Shown here: positions 12,912-23,566 of the stretch, in pieces
Layout: every line of letters begins with the position of its first letter
Numbering within the stretch: the first letter of the stretch is position 1
Source of the DNA: JBBSMX01 sp038232935
GTDB taxonomy: Bacteria; Bacteroidota; Rhodothermia; Rhodothermales; JANQRZ01
NCBI GenBank assembly: GCA_038232935.1
Contig: JBBSMX010000058.1
Span: 1 to 23,703 of the forward strand
Direction: 5' to 3'
DNA: 23,703 bases
Program-made: the position numbers and the translations under genes
The notes under the pieces: generated by a model
Seen by the model: the letters and a program-made list of their open reading frames with translations, nothing else
What the model was told of the DNA's origin: nothing
Databases searched by the model: none

Positions 12912-14280
12912 CGTGTTCTCCATTGTTCGTGGTCTGTCCGCCACCCTCTGTCCGCTGTCCGCTGTCTTCCGGCAGGATGGGATCGTAGAGGCCGACGGTC
13001 ATCGTGTCGCGCAGGAACGTGCGCTGCGCGGCGGCCTGCACGTCATCGAGCGTGACGCGTTCGATCCGGTCGATGTAGGTCGTGAAGAGCGTCCAGTCGC
13101 CGGCGGCGATGGCCTCGTTGAGCTGGGAGGCGATGGCGTAGGAGCCGTCGCGCCCGAAGGCTTCCTGCGCGACGATCTGGTTCTTCGCCCGCCGCAGCTC
13201 CGCCTCCGTCACCCCCTCGTCGGCGACCGAGCGGAGCGTTTCCCACAGCGCGCCCTCGACGGTCGCGTGCGTCACGTCGGGCGCGAGCGCGCCGTAGACG
13301 ATGAACAGGCCGGGGTCGCGCAGGCGCGGCGCGTAGGCGAACACGCCCGTCGTCAGTCCCCGGTCGGTGAGGCTGCGATAGAGCCGGCCGCTCTTGCCTT
13401 CGCCGAGTACGACACCGAGCACGTCGAGCGCGTCCGCGTCGGGGTCGAGGGCGGAGACCGACTTAAACCCGAGCATCACGGCCCCGAGCTGGCCCCCCAT
13501 CCGCACCGTCACGCGGCGCTCGCCCTGCTGCGGCGGCTCCTCGGTGACGTTGTGCTCGAACGGGTCGGGGGCCGCCGGAATCGCGCCGAAGTGCTGCTCG
13601 ATGAGGTCGAGCGCGTGGCGGCGGTCGAAGTCGCCGATGACGGAGGCGGTCGCGTTGTCCGGCCAGTAGTAGGTATCGTAGAAGTGGCGGAGGCCGTCGG
13701 CGCTCACGCGCTCGACGTCGCTACGCCAGCCTATCGTCGGGTGGCCGTAGGGGTGCGCGAAGAACGCCGTCGAATAGAGCGCGTGGAGCAGCTTCCGCGT
13801 CGCCTCGTTCTCGCCCCGGTCCAGCTCGTTGAGGACCACGGTCCGCTCGCTCGCGAGGTCGTCGGCGCTGACGCGGGCGTTCCGCATCCGGTCCGCCTCG
13901 ATCTCGACGGCGAGGGGGAGGTGCTCCTTCGGCAGCAGCTCGTAGTAGTTGGTCCGGTCGTACCACGTCGTCGCGTTGATCTGCGCGCCGACGCGCTGGA
14001 GCACGGGGAAGATGCTCGTGCCGCGGTCCTTGTTGTAGCGCTCGGTCCCCTTGAACATGAGGTGTTCGAGCAGGTGCGTCGCCCCCGTCAGCCCGGCGCG
14101 CTCGTTCCGGCTGCCGACGCGGTACGTCACCATGAACGTGGCGACGGGCGCGGCGGCTTCGGGCAGGAGGAGGACTTGCAGCCCGTTCACTTTCAGCCGG
14201 TACTCTTCGATCCCGCCGGACTCTTGTACGAACTCGAAGGCGGCGTGATCGACGGGTGAAGCGGGCGCGGTGACTTGCAT
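12901..14280 (-). CDS. M16-family zinc metallopeptidase, catalytic subunit
   Basis: The 459-aa product carries the inverted zinc motif H69-LLE-H73 in ATHLLEHLMFKGTERY, with the third ligand probably Glu152 in the ERTVVLNELDRGENE helix about 79 residues later. A glycine-rich GEGKSGRLYRSLTDRGL segment lies in the second half. M16 enzymes degrade peptides within a closed clam-shell. The ATG at 14278-14280 (MQVTAPASP) is preferred over an in-frame ATG at 14319, because a -7-like box lies at 14323-14330 and would put the transcript start at or after 14319. No signal peptide is visible. The C-terminus (EDSGQRTEGGGQTTNNGEHDAG) is a polar tail overlapping the start of the partner gene. Confidence 0.92.
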   Translation of the reverse strand: MQVTAPASPVDHAAFEFVQESGGIEEYRLKVNGLQVLLLPEAAAPVATFMVTYRVGSRNERAGLTGATHLLEHLMFKGTERYNKDRGTSIFPVLQRVGAQINATTWYDRTNYYELLPKEHLPLAVEIEADRMRNARVSADDLASERTVVLNELDRGENEATRKLLHALYSTAFFAHPYGHPTIGWRSDVERVSADGLRHFYDTYYWPDNATASVIGDFDRRHALDLIEQHFGAIPAAPDPFEHNVTEEPPQQGERRVTVRMGGQLGAVMLGFKSVSALDPDADALDVLGVVLGEGKSGRLYRSLTDRGLTTGVFAYAPRLRDPGLFIVYGALAPDVTHATVEGALWETLRSVADEGVTEAELRRAKNQIVAQEAFGRDGSYAIASQLNEAIAAGDWTLFTTYIDRIERVTLDDVQAAAQRTFLRDTMTVGLYDPILPEDSGQRTEGGGQTTNNGEHDAG

Positions 14281-14322
14281 GAGGGCGGTTGGGATGAAAC
14301 GCGTGGCGAGGTGGAGCACGCG

Positions 14323-14330
14323 TGAAGGTA
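14323..14330 (-). promoter_or_regulatory. Putative -7 box of the M16 gene pair
   Basis: The minus strand reads TACCTTCA, close to the TAnnTTTG consensus, 42 bases upstream of the chosen start codon. It supports the shorter start of the catalytic M16 protein. No matching -33 element was identified. Confidence 0.35.
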
Positions 14331-14438
14331 CTACCGGTTCTCGTGCACGGGCGACACAGGGCTGGTGCTCTACCTCTCTATCCTCCTCGGTAGCCCTCGC
14401 GGCTTCCCCTCACCAAACCACCCTTCTCCAGCATCGAC

Positions 14439-14672
14439 ATGGCCCAGCAGCAGAATCCCAAACATAACCCCGACCCGTCCAGCAACGCCATCAAGGACCC
14501 CGAGAATTGGACGACGGGCGACGAGCCGATGACCGGCGCACAGCGCTCGTACCTCCACACCCTCGCCGAAGAAGCGGGCGAGGAGGTAGACGACGACCTC
14601 ACCAAAGCGCAAGCCTCGGAGCGCATCGACGAGCTGCAAGCGAAGACCGGGCGCGGCAAAGACAACGGTTGA
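14439..14672 (+). CDS. DUF3072-family small protein
   Basis: This 77-aa hydrophilic, acidic protein has the DUF3072 signature: a disordered N-terminus rich in Gln/Asn/Pro, then NWTTGDEPMTGAQRSYLHTL and AGEEVDDDLTKAQASERIDEL, ending in a basic tail (AKTGRGKDNG). The family is widespread in bacteria and of unknown function; the TGAQ-SYL and TKA-ASE-ID segments resemble short SAP-like or DNA-associated helices, but that is only an impression. The ATG at 14439 is the first in frame. It is divergent from the M16 pair, and a hairpin follows 19 bases after its stop. Confidence 0.88.
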   Translation: MAQQQNPKHNPDPSSNAIKDPENWTTGDEPMTGAQRSYLHTLAEEAGEEVDDDLTKAQASERIDELQAKTGRGKDNG

Positions 14673-14690
14673 TCCCCTCTCGACGTAGCC

Positions 14691-14726
14691 AAAAAACCGC
14701 CGGGGCCATGCGCTCCGTCGGCTTTT
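14691..14726. terminator. Imperfect bidirectional terminator between the DUF3072 and DinB genes
   Basis: AAAAAACCGCCGGGGC (14691-14706) can pair with GCTCCGTCGGCTTTT (14712-14726) through CCG/CGG, CGG/CCG, a G-U pair and GC, with two mismatches. The A-run before and T-run after would provide U-tracts for both directions. It sits between two convergent genes (stops at 14672 and 14748). Confidence 0.6.
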
Positions 14727-14747
14727 CGTTTAGTTCAGCGTTTCTGC

Positions 14748-15239
14748 CTACCCCCAGCTACCCCGCTCGTAGAACGGAGGCGGCTCGATGTCCAAGGCCC
14801 GCAAGTAGACATATCCCTGCGCGCGGTGGTGGATCTCGTTGTCAATAACGTAGAGCACGAGTTCGTGGACCGGCCCTTCCCACTGGCCGAAGGCCTTCAT
14901 GGTCTCCTGAAAGCGTCGCGTCGGAATCTGCGGCCACAGGGCGTCGAGTTGCTCCGTGCTCTCGTCCCAGAGCTGGAGGATTTCTTCTTTGGGCCGTTCG
15001 CCCCGGTCCCCCATCGATTTCCACTCGTCGGTGACCACACCTTTCACGAGTGGCACGGCCATGCCGAGCATCTCCATCGCCATCGCGCCGAAGGGCCGCA
15101 TCCCTCCGATGGAGAAGCTAAAGAGTTGATCGTCGGGGAAGGCGTCGATCACGCGCCGGGTCAGCCGACGATGCCCTTGCCAGTGCTGCAAGAGTTCGTC
15201 CGGCGTGAGCACGAGTGCGCTAGCGGTTGAAGTGTCCAT
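14748..15239 (-). CDS. DinB-family (DUF664-like) protein
   Basis: The 163-aa product has the DinB four-helix pattern: LLQHWQGHRRLTRRVIDAFP at the start, IGGMRPFGAMAMEMLGM in the second helix, and the C-terminal YVIDNEIHHRAQGYVYLRAL, whose His-His-x-x-Gln is the family's metal-binding signature. DinB proteins are often thiol-dependent metalloenzymes (bacillithiol or mycothiol transferases) or stress proteins; substrate unknown here. The first metal-ligand His usually in the middle helix is not obvious, so metal binding is uncertain. The ATG at 15237-15239 (MDTSTASAL) was chosen; a GTG at 15297-15299 would add 20 residues and overlap the putative -7 box TATCTTCT (15275-15282, minus strand). Confidence 0.85.
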   Translation of the reverse strand: MDTSTASALVLTPDELLQHWQGHRRLTRRVIDAFPDDQLFSFSIGGMRPFGAMAMEMLGMAVPLVKGVVTDEWKSMGDRGERPKEEILQLWDESTEQLDALWPQIPTRRFQETMKAFGQWEGPVHELVLYVIDNEIHHRAQGYVYLRALDIEPPPFYERGSWG

Positions 15240-15274
15240 GAGTCGTAAGGGATGGTGGGTGAAGGGGTTCACAA

Positions 15275-15282
15275 AGAAGATA
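15275..15282 (-). promoter_or_regulatory. Putative -7 box of the DinB-family gene
   Basis: TATCTTCT on the minus strand lies 36 bases upstream of the chosen ATG. It matches the Bacteroidetes -7 box at TAnnTT. Weak evidence on its own. Confidence 0.3.
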
Positions 15283-15328
15283 TCTCCGGGCCGTGACACC
15301 CCTCCTTCACTGTCGATTGATACCGGTC

Positions 15329-15366
15329 GTGCGCGTCGAGCCAGTTGGTGCCGAAGCCGATCTCAA
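15329..15366. repeat. Displaced copy of the polA 3' end (left direct repeat)
   Basis: The 38 bases match 16641-16678 at 35 positions, including 19 identical bases (gtgcgcgtcgagccagttg) and then 12 (gccgaagccgat). Read on the minus strand it encodes IEIGFGTNWLDAH, nearly the last residues of Pol I (VDIGFGDNWLDAH). The stop codon is not kept and the frame continues for about 19 residues. There is no polA sequence before it, so this is an isolated fragment. It lies between the DinB gene and the nuclease gene. Confidence 0.85.
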
Positions 15367-15388
15367 TCCTGATGTGAGCTTGCCGCCA

Positions 15389-15395
15389 TATCTTG
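15389..15395 (+). promoter_or_regulatory. Putative -7 box of the nuclease gene
   Basis: TATCTTG lies 21 bases before the ATG of the nuclease gene, near-consensus for TAnnTTTG. A TTG occurs at 15380-15382 but is too close to be a -33 element. Confidence 0.4.
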
Positions 15396-15416
15396 AAACA
15401 ACCGAACCTAATTCCT

Positions 15417-16502
15417 ATGGACCTCACCGAGCGCATCGAAAATGCCCGCCAGCTCCTGCGCGATGGTCGCCTCGCCAATGAGGCCTCCGTCAGTAGTGGC
15501 GTAGTTCTGCCTCTGCTCGATGCCTTGGGGTGGCCGGTCTTCGATCCGAGCGTGGTAGCACCCGAGTACAAGGTCGAAGGGCGCCGCGTTGACTTCGCCT
15601 TGCTTTGCCACGGACGTCCGACCGTTTTTGTCGAGGTCAAGCAACCCGGCCTCAGCAACGGCGCGGATCGGCAGCTTTTCGAGTATGCCTTTCATACAGG
15701 CGTGCCCATTGCCATCCTCACGGACGGCTCCACGTGGCACTTCTATCTCCCCGCAGAGCAGGGTAGCTACCAAGAGCGCCGCGTCTACCTCCTCGATCTC
15801 ATCGAACGGGACTCGGCAGAAAGCGCCGAGCGACTCAAACGCTATTTGGAATTCGAAGCCGTCGCTTCCGGCGAGGCTATCGAGCGAGCCCGGCACGACT
15901 ACCAACGCGCCCGCCAACGCCGAGAAGCCAGAGAGTCTCTGCCCAGGGCATGGGCTCAACTGCTGAGCCAGCCGGACTCGCAGCTTGTAACGCTCCTGAC
16001 GGCAGAAGTGGAAAGTTTGAGCGGGTATAAACCGGATGCAGCCGATGTGTTCAGTTATCTCCGAGGGCTCGACGCCACGTTGTCGATCCCTGCTCCTCCA
16101 AAAGCTCGGCGTGAGTCACCACGGCCTCCCGACCCCGCATCGACATCGTCAGATGTGCTTCCTCAACGCGGCGTGTTGTTTGAGGGACAGTTCTATCCGG
16201 GCCGCACAGGACGAGAAGTCCTCACCCGTGTATTCGGACTCCTCGCCGAGCGAGATCCAGCATTTCTGGAACGGTTTGCTGCGCTTCCCAAGCACGGACG
16301 CAAGCGCCGGTACCTCGCCCGCGCCCCCGAGGAGCTCTACCCCGGTCGGCCTGATCTCGTCGAAAGCAATGCACTCGAAGTGAAACCGGGTTGGTGGCTG
16401 GGAACGAACCTCAGCCGGAACAGCATGAGGACGATTGCCAAGATGGCGTGCAAGGTGGCTGGTATCAGCCTAGGCGACAAGCTTCAAGTGAGGTTTGAAT
16501 AG
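15417..16502 (+). CDS. Solitary PD-(D/E)XK nuclease with HsdR_N-like domain
   Basis: The product (361 aa) opens with helices (MDLTERIENARQLLRDGRL), then VLPLLDALGWPVFDP, a hallmark of type I restriction HsdR N-terminal domains. The nuclease core follows: RRVDFALLCHGRPTVFVEVKQPG, with Asp59, Glu73 and Lys75 as the D...ExK residues and Gln86 in the next helix, then VPIAILTDGSTWHFYLP. Residues ~135-185 are a charged helical stretch. A second module (~250-361) contains GQFYPGRTGREVL, RRYLARAPEELYPGRPDLV, GWWLGTNLSR and MACKVAGISLGDKL; I do not recognise it but it looks like a folded DNA- or substrate-binding domain. There is no helicase, methylase or specificity subunit nearby. It lies between duplicated polA ends. 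A role in defence is inference. Confidence 0.75.
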   Translation: MDLTERIENARQLLRDGRLANEASVSSGVVLPLLDALGWPVFDPSVVAPEYKVEGRRVDFALLCHGRPTVFVEVKQPGLSNGADRQLFEYAFHTGVPIAILTDGSTWHFYLPAEQGSYQERRVYLLDLIERDSAESAERLKRYLEFEAVASGEAIERARHDYQRARQRREARESLPRAWAQLLSQPDSQLVTLLTAEVESLSGYKPDAADVFSYLRGLDATLSIPAPPKARRESPRPPDPASTSSDVLPQRGVLFEGQFYPGRTGREVLTRVFGLLAERDPAFLERFAALPKHGRKRRYLARAPEELYPGRPDLVESNALEVKPGWWLGTNLSRNSMRTIAKMACKVAGISLGDKLQVRFE

Positions 16503-16522
16503 AGCTTCTCGCCAAAAAGGCT

Positions 16523-16604
16523 GTCATTGCGAGGAGTGAGGCGACGAAGCAATCTCACCGCACCAGCAGGCCGATGGAGATTGCTTCGCTGCGCTCGCAA
16601 TGAC
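16523..16604. repeat. 82-bp palindromic intergenic repeat (REP/MITE-like)
   Basis: The outer arms gtcattgcgag (16523-16533) and ctcgcaatgac (16594-16604) are exact reverse complements, and so are the inner pair gaagcaatctc (16546-16556) and gagattgcttc (16577-16587). Between them lie an asymmetric internal loop (12 and 6 bases) and a 20-base apical loop. The GTCATTGCGAG...GAAGCAATCTC pattern is one I recognise as a widespread dispersed bacterial repeat. It sits between the convergent nuclease gene and polA, where the transcript could fold as a terminator-like hairpin. Copy number in this genome cannot be judged here. Confidence 0.8.
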
Positions 16605-16637
16605 TAAAGAGATTTTTGAGATAGCCTCTCGTCAGAC

Positions 16638-19424
<2,787 letters not shown>

Positions 19425-19461
19425 GGTCGAGCGATGGCGTGGCGTGCGGGAACGTGGGCCA

Positions 19462-19475
19462 GAAAGCTACGGCCG
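19462..19475 (-). promoter_or_regulatory. Putative polA promoter -7 box with CGGCCG lead-in
   Basis: The minus strand reads CGGCCGTAGCTTTC, 37 bases upstream of the polA ATG. TAGCTTTC differs from TAnnTTTG by one base, and the CGGCCG lead-in is the same as at the ffh promoter. No -33 TTG at a standard spacing. Confidence 0.5.
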
Positions 19476-19512
19476 GGCGGTGACAGCGCGGTGGCGCCTC
19501 CCCAAATAGCGC

Positions 19513-19544
19513 GGTGCCCCGGTCAGCGAACCGACCGGGGCACC
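19513..19544 (-). terminator. Hairpin downstream of the PhoX-like gene
   Basis: ggtgccccggtc (19513-19524) and gaccggggcacc (19533-19544) form a perfect 12-bp stem with an 8-base loop. It starts 30 bases after the stop codon of the minus-strand gene at 19574. The following minus-strand sequence is GCGCTATTTGGGG, a weak U-tract. It also separates that gene from the polA promoter. Confidence 0.65.
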
Positions 19545-19573
19545 ACGAACGGGCTTTGTCTGCGCAGAACGCG

Positions 19574-21751
19574 CTACTTGACGAGGAGGATGCGCTGCGT
19601 CTCTTGGTAGCTACCTGCCGCCATCCGCACGATGTAGACCCCGGCGGAGAGCGAGCGACCTGCGGCGTCCGTGCCGTCCCACGTCACCTTGTACGAGCCC
19701 GCCGCCATGTCTTCATCCACGAGGTCGATAACGGCGTGGCCTACGGCGTCATAGACCGTCATACGAACGGTGCTGGCCTCCGCAACGCGGAACGGCACCT
19801 GCACCGAGCCGGACTCGGCTCGGAACGGGTTTGGGTAGGCCGCTTCCAGCGCGAACGCCTCCGGCACGGCCGCGTCGAGCTGGTCCACGATCGGGTCACA
19901 GAATCGGGAGAGGCCGGCCCCGTTCGTGACCTCGACGAGGACCGCCCCGCCCTGGCCGTAGCTGATCCGCTCGGCGCGGATGCTCACCTCGCTCGTGGGC
20001 TCGAACGGGAAGTAGAACGTGCCCTGCTCGAACGGGCCGACGCCGTCCACATAGCCTTCGAGGTTGCGCAGCGTGGTGAACTTCACCGACTCGATCCCGC
20101 TCTCCATGTCGCGCACGCTCGTAAGGACCGCAGAGAGGTTACCCCCCGGCCCGTTGCGTTCGACGCGGATCTGACCACATTCCGGCGCGGTGTCGTCAGA
20201 GGCGATGGGTACGGCATTGGAGAGAAAGAGGAGTTGGCCGCCCTCCACCAAGTTCTCGGAAGCGATCACGCCGTCGCGGAGGCTGTGCGCCTGCACGTCC
20301 AGGATGAAGAGCGTCTCACCCGGCTGCGTTTCGAAGAGCGCCGTCACGTCGAGGATGCCGGAGGTTTCCCAGTTGCCGATATCGCCGGGCACCGGATCGG
20401 TCTGACCGCTGGGCACCGCGCTCCGGTCCACCTGCGCGATCCGCGTCAGCACGCCCGGAACGGGATCGAGCCGCCAGACCGAGGCTTCTTCGCCGGAGGT
20501 CTGCCCGAAGCCGTCCACCGAACGGTCTTCCTGGATATAGATGAACCCGTCGTCAGACCAGTCGAGGTTGTCCGGGCTCCGGAGGCCGAAGTCCGGGCCG
20601 GCGAACTGACCGTTCCCGGCATCGTCCCCGTCGTAGAGGATCTTGAGGTCGGCAGTGATGGTCGCGCCGAAATCGAGGTCGATGCGGTAGGTCGTGCCCC
20701 AGGCATCGGATGGGAAGAGGCTGGCGATGCCCGTCGAGGCAAGCACGGCGATGGTCTCGTCCGCGGGATCGGTGCCGATATCCTCGGGACGGGAGAACTG
20801 GAATGCGCCGGCCGCTAGCGCGAGGGCACCCTGATACTCCTGGGTGGCGAAGCCCAAGGCGTCGTAGTCCCCGTTCCCTGCTAGATCGGGCCGGTAGTAG
20901 TCGATCTCGACGAAGGTGCCCGTGCGTTCGCTGCCGGTCCCGTTCCACTCCTCCGGCGTGCTGTCGCCGTTGTCGGCCACCCAGACGTAGAGGCTGCCGC
21001 CGGCGAGCCCGTTGCGGTCGAGGAAGCTCCCGTCGCCGACGGCGTTCTTCTGCCCGACGTACAGCGTGAGCGGAGCACCACCGCGGTCATCGCCGACGAG
21101 TACGGCGATCGTGTTGGCGTCGCCGGTATCGAGAAGCGTGACGTTCTCCCACGCCGCACGGCCGAGCCACGGCATGGCATAGAGCGTGGCCGAGGCGGGA
21201 TCGAGCGCGTATTCGGTGCCGCCACCCGTCTCCTCTCCGGTGAAGTAGATGTCATCGACCAGACTGTACTCGCCGGCGCGGAAGAGTGCGGAGGAGCAGA
21301 ACCGCTGGAACCCGCCGCCGAATTCGAGATCCGAGGCCTCGTCGACGACGTCCCCGGCGCGGTTGATGATCGTGCCGTAGGCAGGCCCCGATGCGAGAAG
21401 CTCCCGCGTAATCGGGTCCACATCGAAGTAGCTGATGCGGGCACCGGTGAGTTCCGTGCCGTTGGCGAGCAGGTACGGATACCCCGCGGACGACCCGAGT
21501 TCGTGGTTCACGAAGAAACGGACGACGCCGTTGAGCGGAAGTGCACCGATACCGTCGAAGATGCCGGGCGGGGTGTATCCGCTGATCGTCTCGCCGACGG
21601 TGAAGATGGGCTGCGTGGACCAGCTATCACCGGCGGTGGTTAGCCCTTGGAGCAGCGAGGCCTCCGGCGTAGTGAATTGCGCGGGGGCGGTCGCCGCCGT
21701 AACGACGAGGAGGGTGAGGGCCGCGCCGAGAGAACGTAGATATTTAAACAT
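19574..21751 (-). CDS. Secreted PhoX/DUF839-like protein with T9SS sorting domain
   Basis: The 725-aa product starts with a signal peptide (MFKYLRSLGAALTLLVVTAATAPAQ). The body resembles the PhoX/DUF839 phosphatase family, a beta-propeller with Ca/Fe active site: RFFVNHELGSSAG (Asn81-His-Glu), YFTGEETGGGTEY (~168-180), FSRPEDIGTDP (318-328), and SPDNLDWSDDGFIYIQEDRS (391-410). DUF839 members are secreted phosphatases or uncharacterised beta-propellers; the individual ligands were not all checked. The C-terminus has the T9SS domain: LEAAYPNPFRAESG, VRMTVYDAVGHAVIDL, AGVYIVRM and a final RILLVK, with a FlgD-like TWDGTDAAGRSL. It is therefore probably exported to the cell surface. A role in phosphate scavenging is inferred; no Pho box was identified. 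Confidence 0.8.
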   Translation of the reverse strand: MFKYLRSLGAALTLLVVTAATAPAQFTTPEASLLQGLTTAGDSWSTQPIFTVGETISGYTPPGIFDGIGALPLNGVVRFFVNHELGSSAGYPYLLANGTELTGARISYFDVDPITRELLASGPAYGTIINRAGDVVDEASDLEFGGGFQRFCSSALFRAGEYSLVDDIYFTGEETGGGTEYALDPASATLYAMPWLGRAAWENVTLLDTGDANTIAVLVGDDRGGAPLTLYVGQKNAVGDGSFLDRNGLAGGSLYVWVADNGDSTPEEWNGTGSERTGTFVEIDYYRPDLAGNGDYDALGFATQEYQGALALAAGAFQFSRPEDIGTDPADETIAVLASTGIASLFPSDAWGTTYRIDLDFGATITADLKILYDGDDAGNGQFAGPDFGLRSPDNLDWSDDGFIYIQEDRSVDGFGQTSGEEASVWRLDPVPGVLTRIAQVDRSAVPSGQTDPVPGDIGNWETSGILDVTALFETQPGETLFILDVQAHSLRDGVIASENLVEGGQLLFLSNAVPIASDDTAPECGQIRVERNGPGGNLSAVLTSVRDMESGIESVKFTTLRNLEGYVDGVGPFEQGTFYFPFEPTSEVSIRAERISYGQGGAVLVEVTNGAGLSRFCDPIVDQLDAAVPEAFALEAAYPNPFRAESGSVQVPFRVAEASTVRMTVYDAVGHAVIDLVDEDMAAGSYKVTWDGTDAAGRSLSAGVYIVRMAAGSYQETQRILLVK

Positions 21752-21944
21752 GATGGCTACGGGTTAGGTAGGGCACTGTGAAGAGGTAGGACCTAGAGAG
21801 GTGTGGGAGGGCACTGCGTAGTGTGCGGGAGCAAGGAAGGGATTGAAAAAGAACAGACTGTAAAGCCAGTTTTATGTCTTCGTTACCAGCCTTATCACGC
21901 CCGAAGGCAGGAGGCGTTACCCTGTGCGCCAAGCGCGCGGCCCG

Positions 21945-21950
21945 TACCTT
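21945..21950 (+). promoter_or_regulatory. Putative -7 box of the outer-membrane protein gene
   Basis: TACCTT, preceded by GGCCCG, lies 29 bases before the ATG at 21980. It is a partial match to TAnnTTTG and to the GGCCGTAnCTT pattern of three other genes in the window. Confidence 0.35.
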
Positions 21951-21979
21951 AACCGCCGTTCACTCACCCCTGCCAGCCC

Positions 21980-23566
21980 ATGCTTCGCTCGCTGACCGCG
22001 TTCGCCTTTTTCCTTCTCCCCCTCCCCGCTCTCGCGCAGTTCGACGTCTCCTCCGTCACCGACCCGATCCGCCCGGACCGCGCGCCGCTCGCCGAGGCCG
22101 AGGAAGTGCCGGCCGTGCTCCGGCTCGGGCTGGCCGGGCCGAGCCCCCTCTTCGTCAACCCCGCCCGCGCAGCCCGCGCCCCCGACCGCTTCGTCTACGG
22201 CACGATCCGGCAACCCGGCATCGCCGCGCCCGTTTCGTTCACCGGCCTCTTCGGCACGCGGGACCGCCGCTGGCTCGTGACGGCCGAGAACCAAGTTCTC
22301 ACGCGCGAGGATACAGAGAGCCAGACGGAGGCGCGGACCTTTCACGACCCGCTCGAAAACCTCACCGGCGAGCTGGAGAACGCCCGCACCTTCGAGAGAT
22401 CGAATACGTTCGCGAGCACCCGCGCCCGCGTCCTCCTCATCGGCCGCACCGATTTCGGCGGGTACGCCTTCGGCCTCTTCGGCGGGTATCGGACCAACAA
22501 CAACGAGATCACTTTAGAGGATCAGTTCTCCAGCGAACTGATCCACCGCGACTCTTCCGAAACGCTCACGGTAACGCAGAGGCAGGTGCGCAGCGACCGG
22601 CAGGTCAGCGACCGCGACGACGTCGGGATCGGAGTAGAGGTGGCGTTCGCAGGGCGGACGTGGGACCTCGCGGGGTCGGTCTCGTACCAGCGCCGGAACG
22701 CCGAGGCGTCCCTGTCCAGCGTTTTCGAGAGTGACCGGGATTCCGACCGGGCCATCCCTGGCGAAAGGGAAGTTGCGCGGACCCGCGACATGCGCTCGAC
22801 CGAACGGGCCATCGACGGGACGCCGTCGGCTATCGACTTCGAAGTCGTCGCCGCACTCCGCGCCGGGGTCAGCCGGGACGATTACCTCTTCGGCTCCGTC
22901 TCGGGCACCTTCGGGCAGGGCACCGCCGACTACGGCCTCACGTTTTCCGAAGAACGCTTTTTCGTGCGCGAGATCAACGGCGAGGTCATCTTCGAGGACA
23001 CGCAAAGCAACGCCATCGACGACGCGGGCGAGGTCGAGTTGAGCACACAGGCGACGCGAGCGTCCCTCGGGTACGTCTACGCTCGCACGCCGGGCCGGAA
23101 GCGCCGGGGGTGGACGGGGCGGGATGTAACGGGTATGACGATCCTGGCCGGAATCAACCCGAGAGGCGGGTTCGAGCGGACGGAGGCAGCCGTCGCGGAA
23201 TCTGAGGACGGCCTGCTCACCTCACGGCGCGAATCGGAAGAGACTACGCTCGCGCTCGAACTGCCGCTCTACGTGCGGTTCGGCGTGACCGAGCGACTCG
23301 ACGCCTTCGGCGGGGGGACGTACGCGTACGGCTACACCCACTTGGAAACCGTGACGCAGCCCCTCCTGCGCGAGGACTCGATCCCCGAGGGGCAGAGGGT
23401 GGAGATCACCCGCGAGCGTACGACCGATACGTTCGCTTCGGAGAGCCGGCTCTACGCCGGGGCTATCTTCACCTTCCGCTCCGGCTTCACGGCGCAGGCA
23501 TCGTTCCGAGGCAACCTCGCCGACACCGCCGTCCACTCCGACGCTCGATCATACGGGTTAGTGTGA
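21980..23566 (+). CDS. Outer-membrane beta-barrel-like protein, probably truncated by an IS
   Basis: The 528-aa product begins with a clear signal peptide (MLRSLTAFAFFLLPLPALAQ). Much of the rest is alternating polar/aromatic beta-strand sequence, e.g. FGGYAFGLFGGYRTNNNEI, WDLAGSVSYQRRNAE, DYLFGSVSGTFGQGTADYG, LYVRFGVTERLDAFGGGTYAY and RLYAGAIFTFRSGFTAQASF, typical of porin-like barrels of unknown function in this group. Barrel proteins normally finish with a strand ending in an aromatic residue. This one stops at ARSYGLV, which looks like the start of a last strand. A TGA then appears within or at the edge of the adjacent insertion sequence, suggesting that the IS removed the final residues. 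Without that strand the protein may assemble poorly. Confidence 0.72.
   Translation: MLRSLTAFAFFLLPLPALAQFDVSSVTDPIRPDRAPLAEAEEVPAVLRLGLAGPSPLFVNPARAARAPDRFVYGTIRQPGIAAPVSFTGLFGTRDRRWLVTAENQVLTREDTESQTEARTFHDPLENLTGELENARTFERSNTFASTRARVLLIGRTDFGGYAFGLFGGYRTNNNEITLEDQFSSELIHRDSSETLTVTQRQVRSDRQVSDRDDVGIGVEVAFAGRTWDLAGSVSYQRRNAEASLSSVFESDRDSDRAIPGEREVARTRDMRSTERAIDGTPSAIDFEVVAALRAGVSRDDYLFGSVSGTFGQGTADYGLTFSEERFFVREINGEVIFEDTQSNAIDDAGEVELSTQATRASLGYVYARTPGRKRRGWTGRDVTGMTILAGINPRGGFERTEAAVAESEDGLLTSRRESEETTLALELPLYVRFGVTERLDAFGGGTYAYGYTHLETVTQPLLREDSIPEGQRVEITRERTTDTFASESRLYAGAIFTFRSGFTAQASFRGNLADTAVHSDARSYGLV

Noticed and set aside
12478..14259. 593-codon plus-strand frame opposite the M16 genes
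   Set aside because: Mirror frame of two conserved peptidase genes; low-complexity, no recognisable fold.
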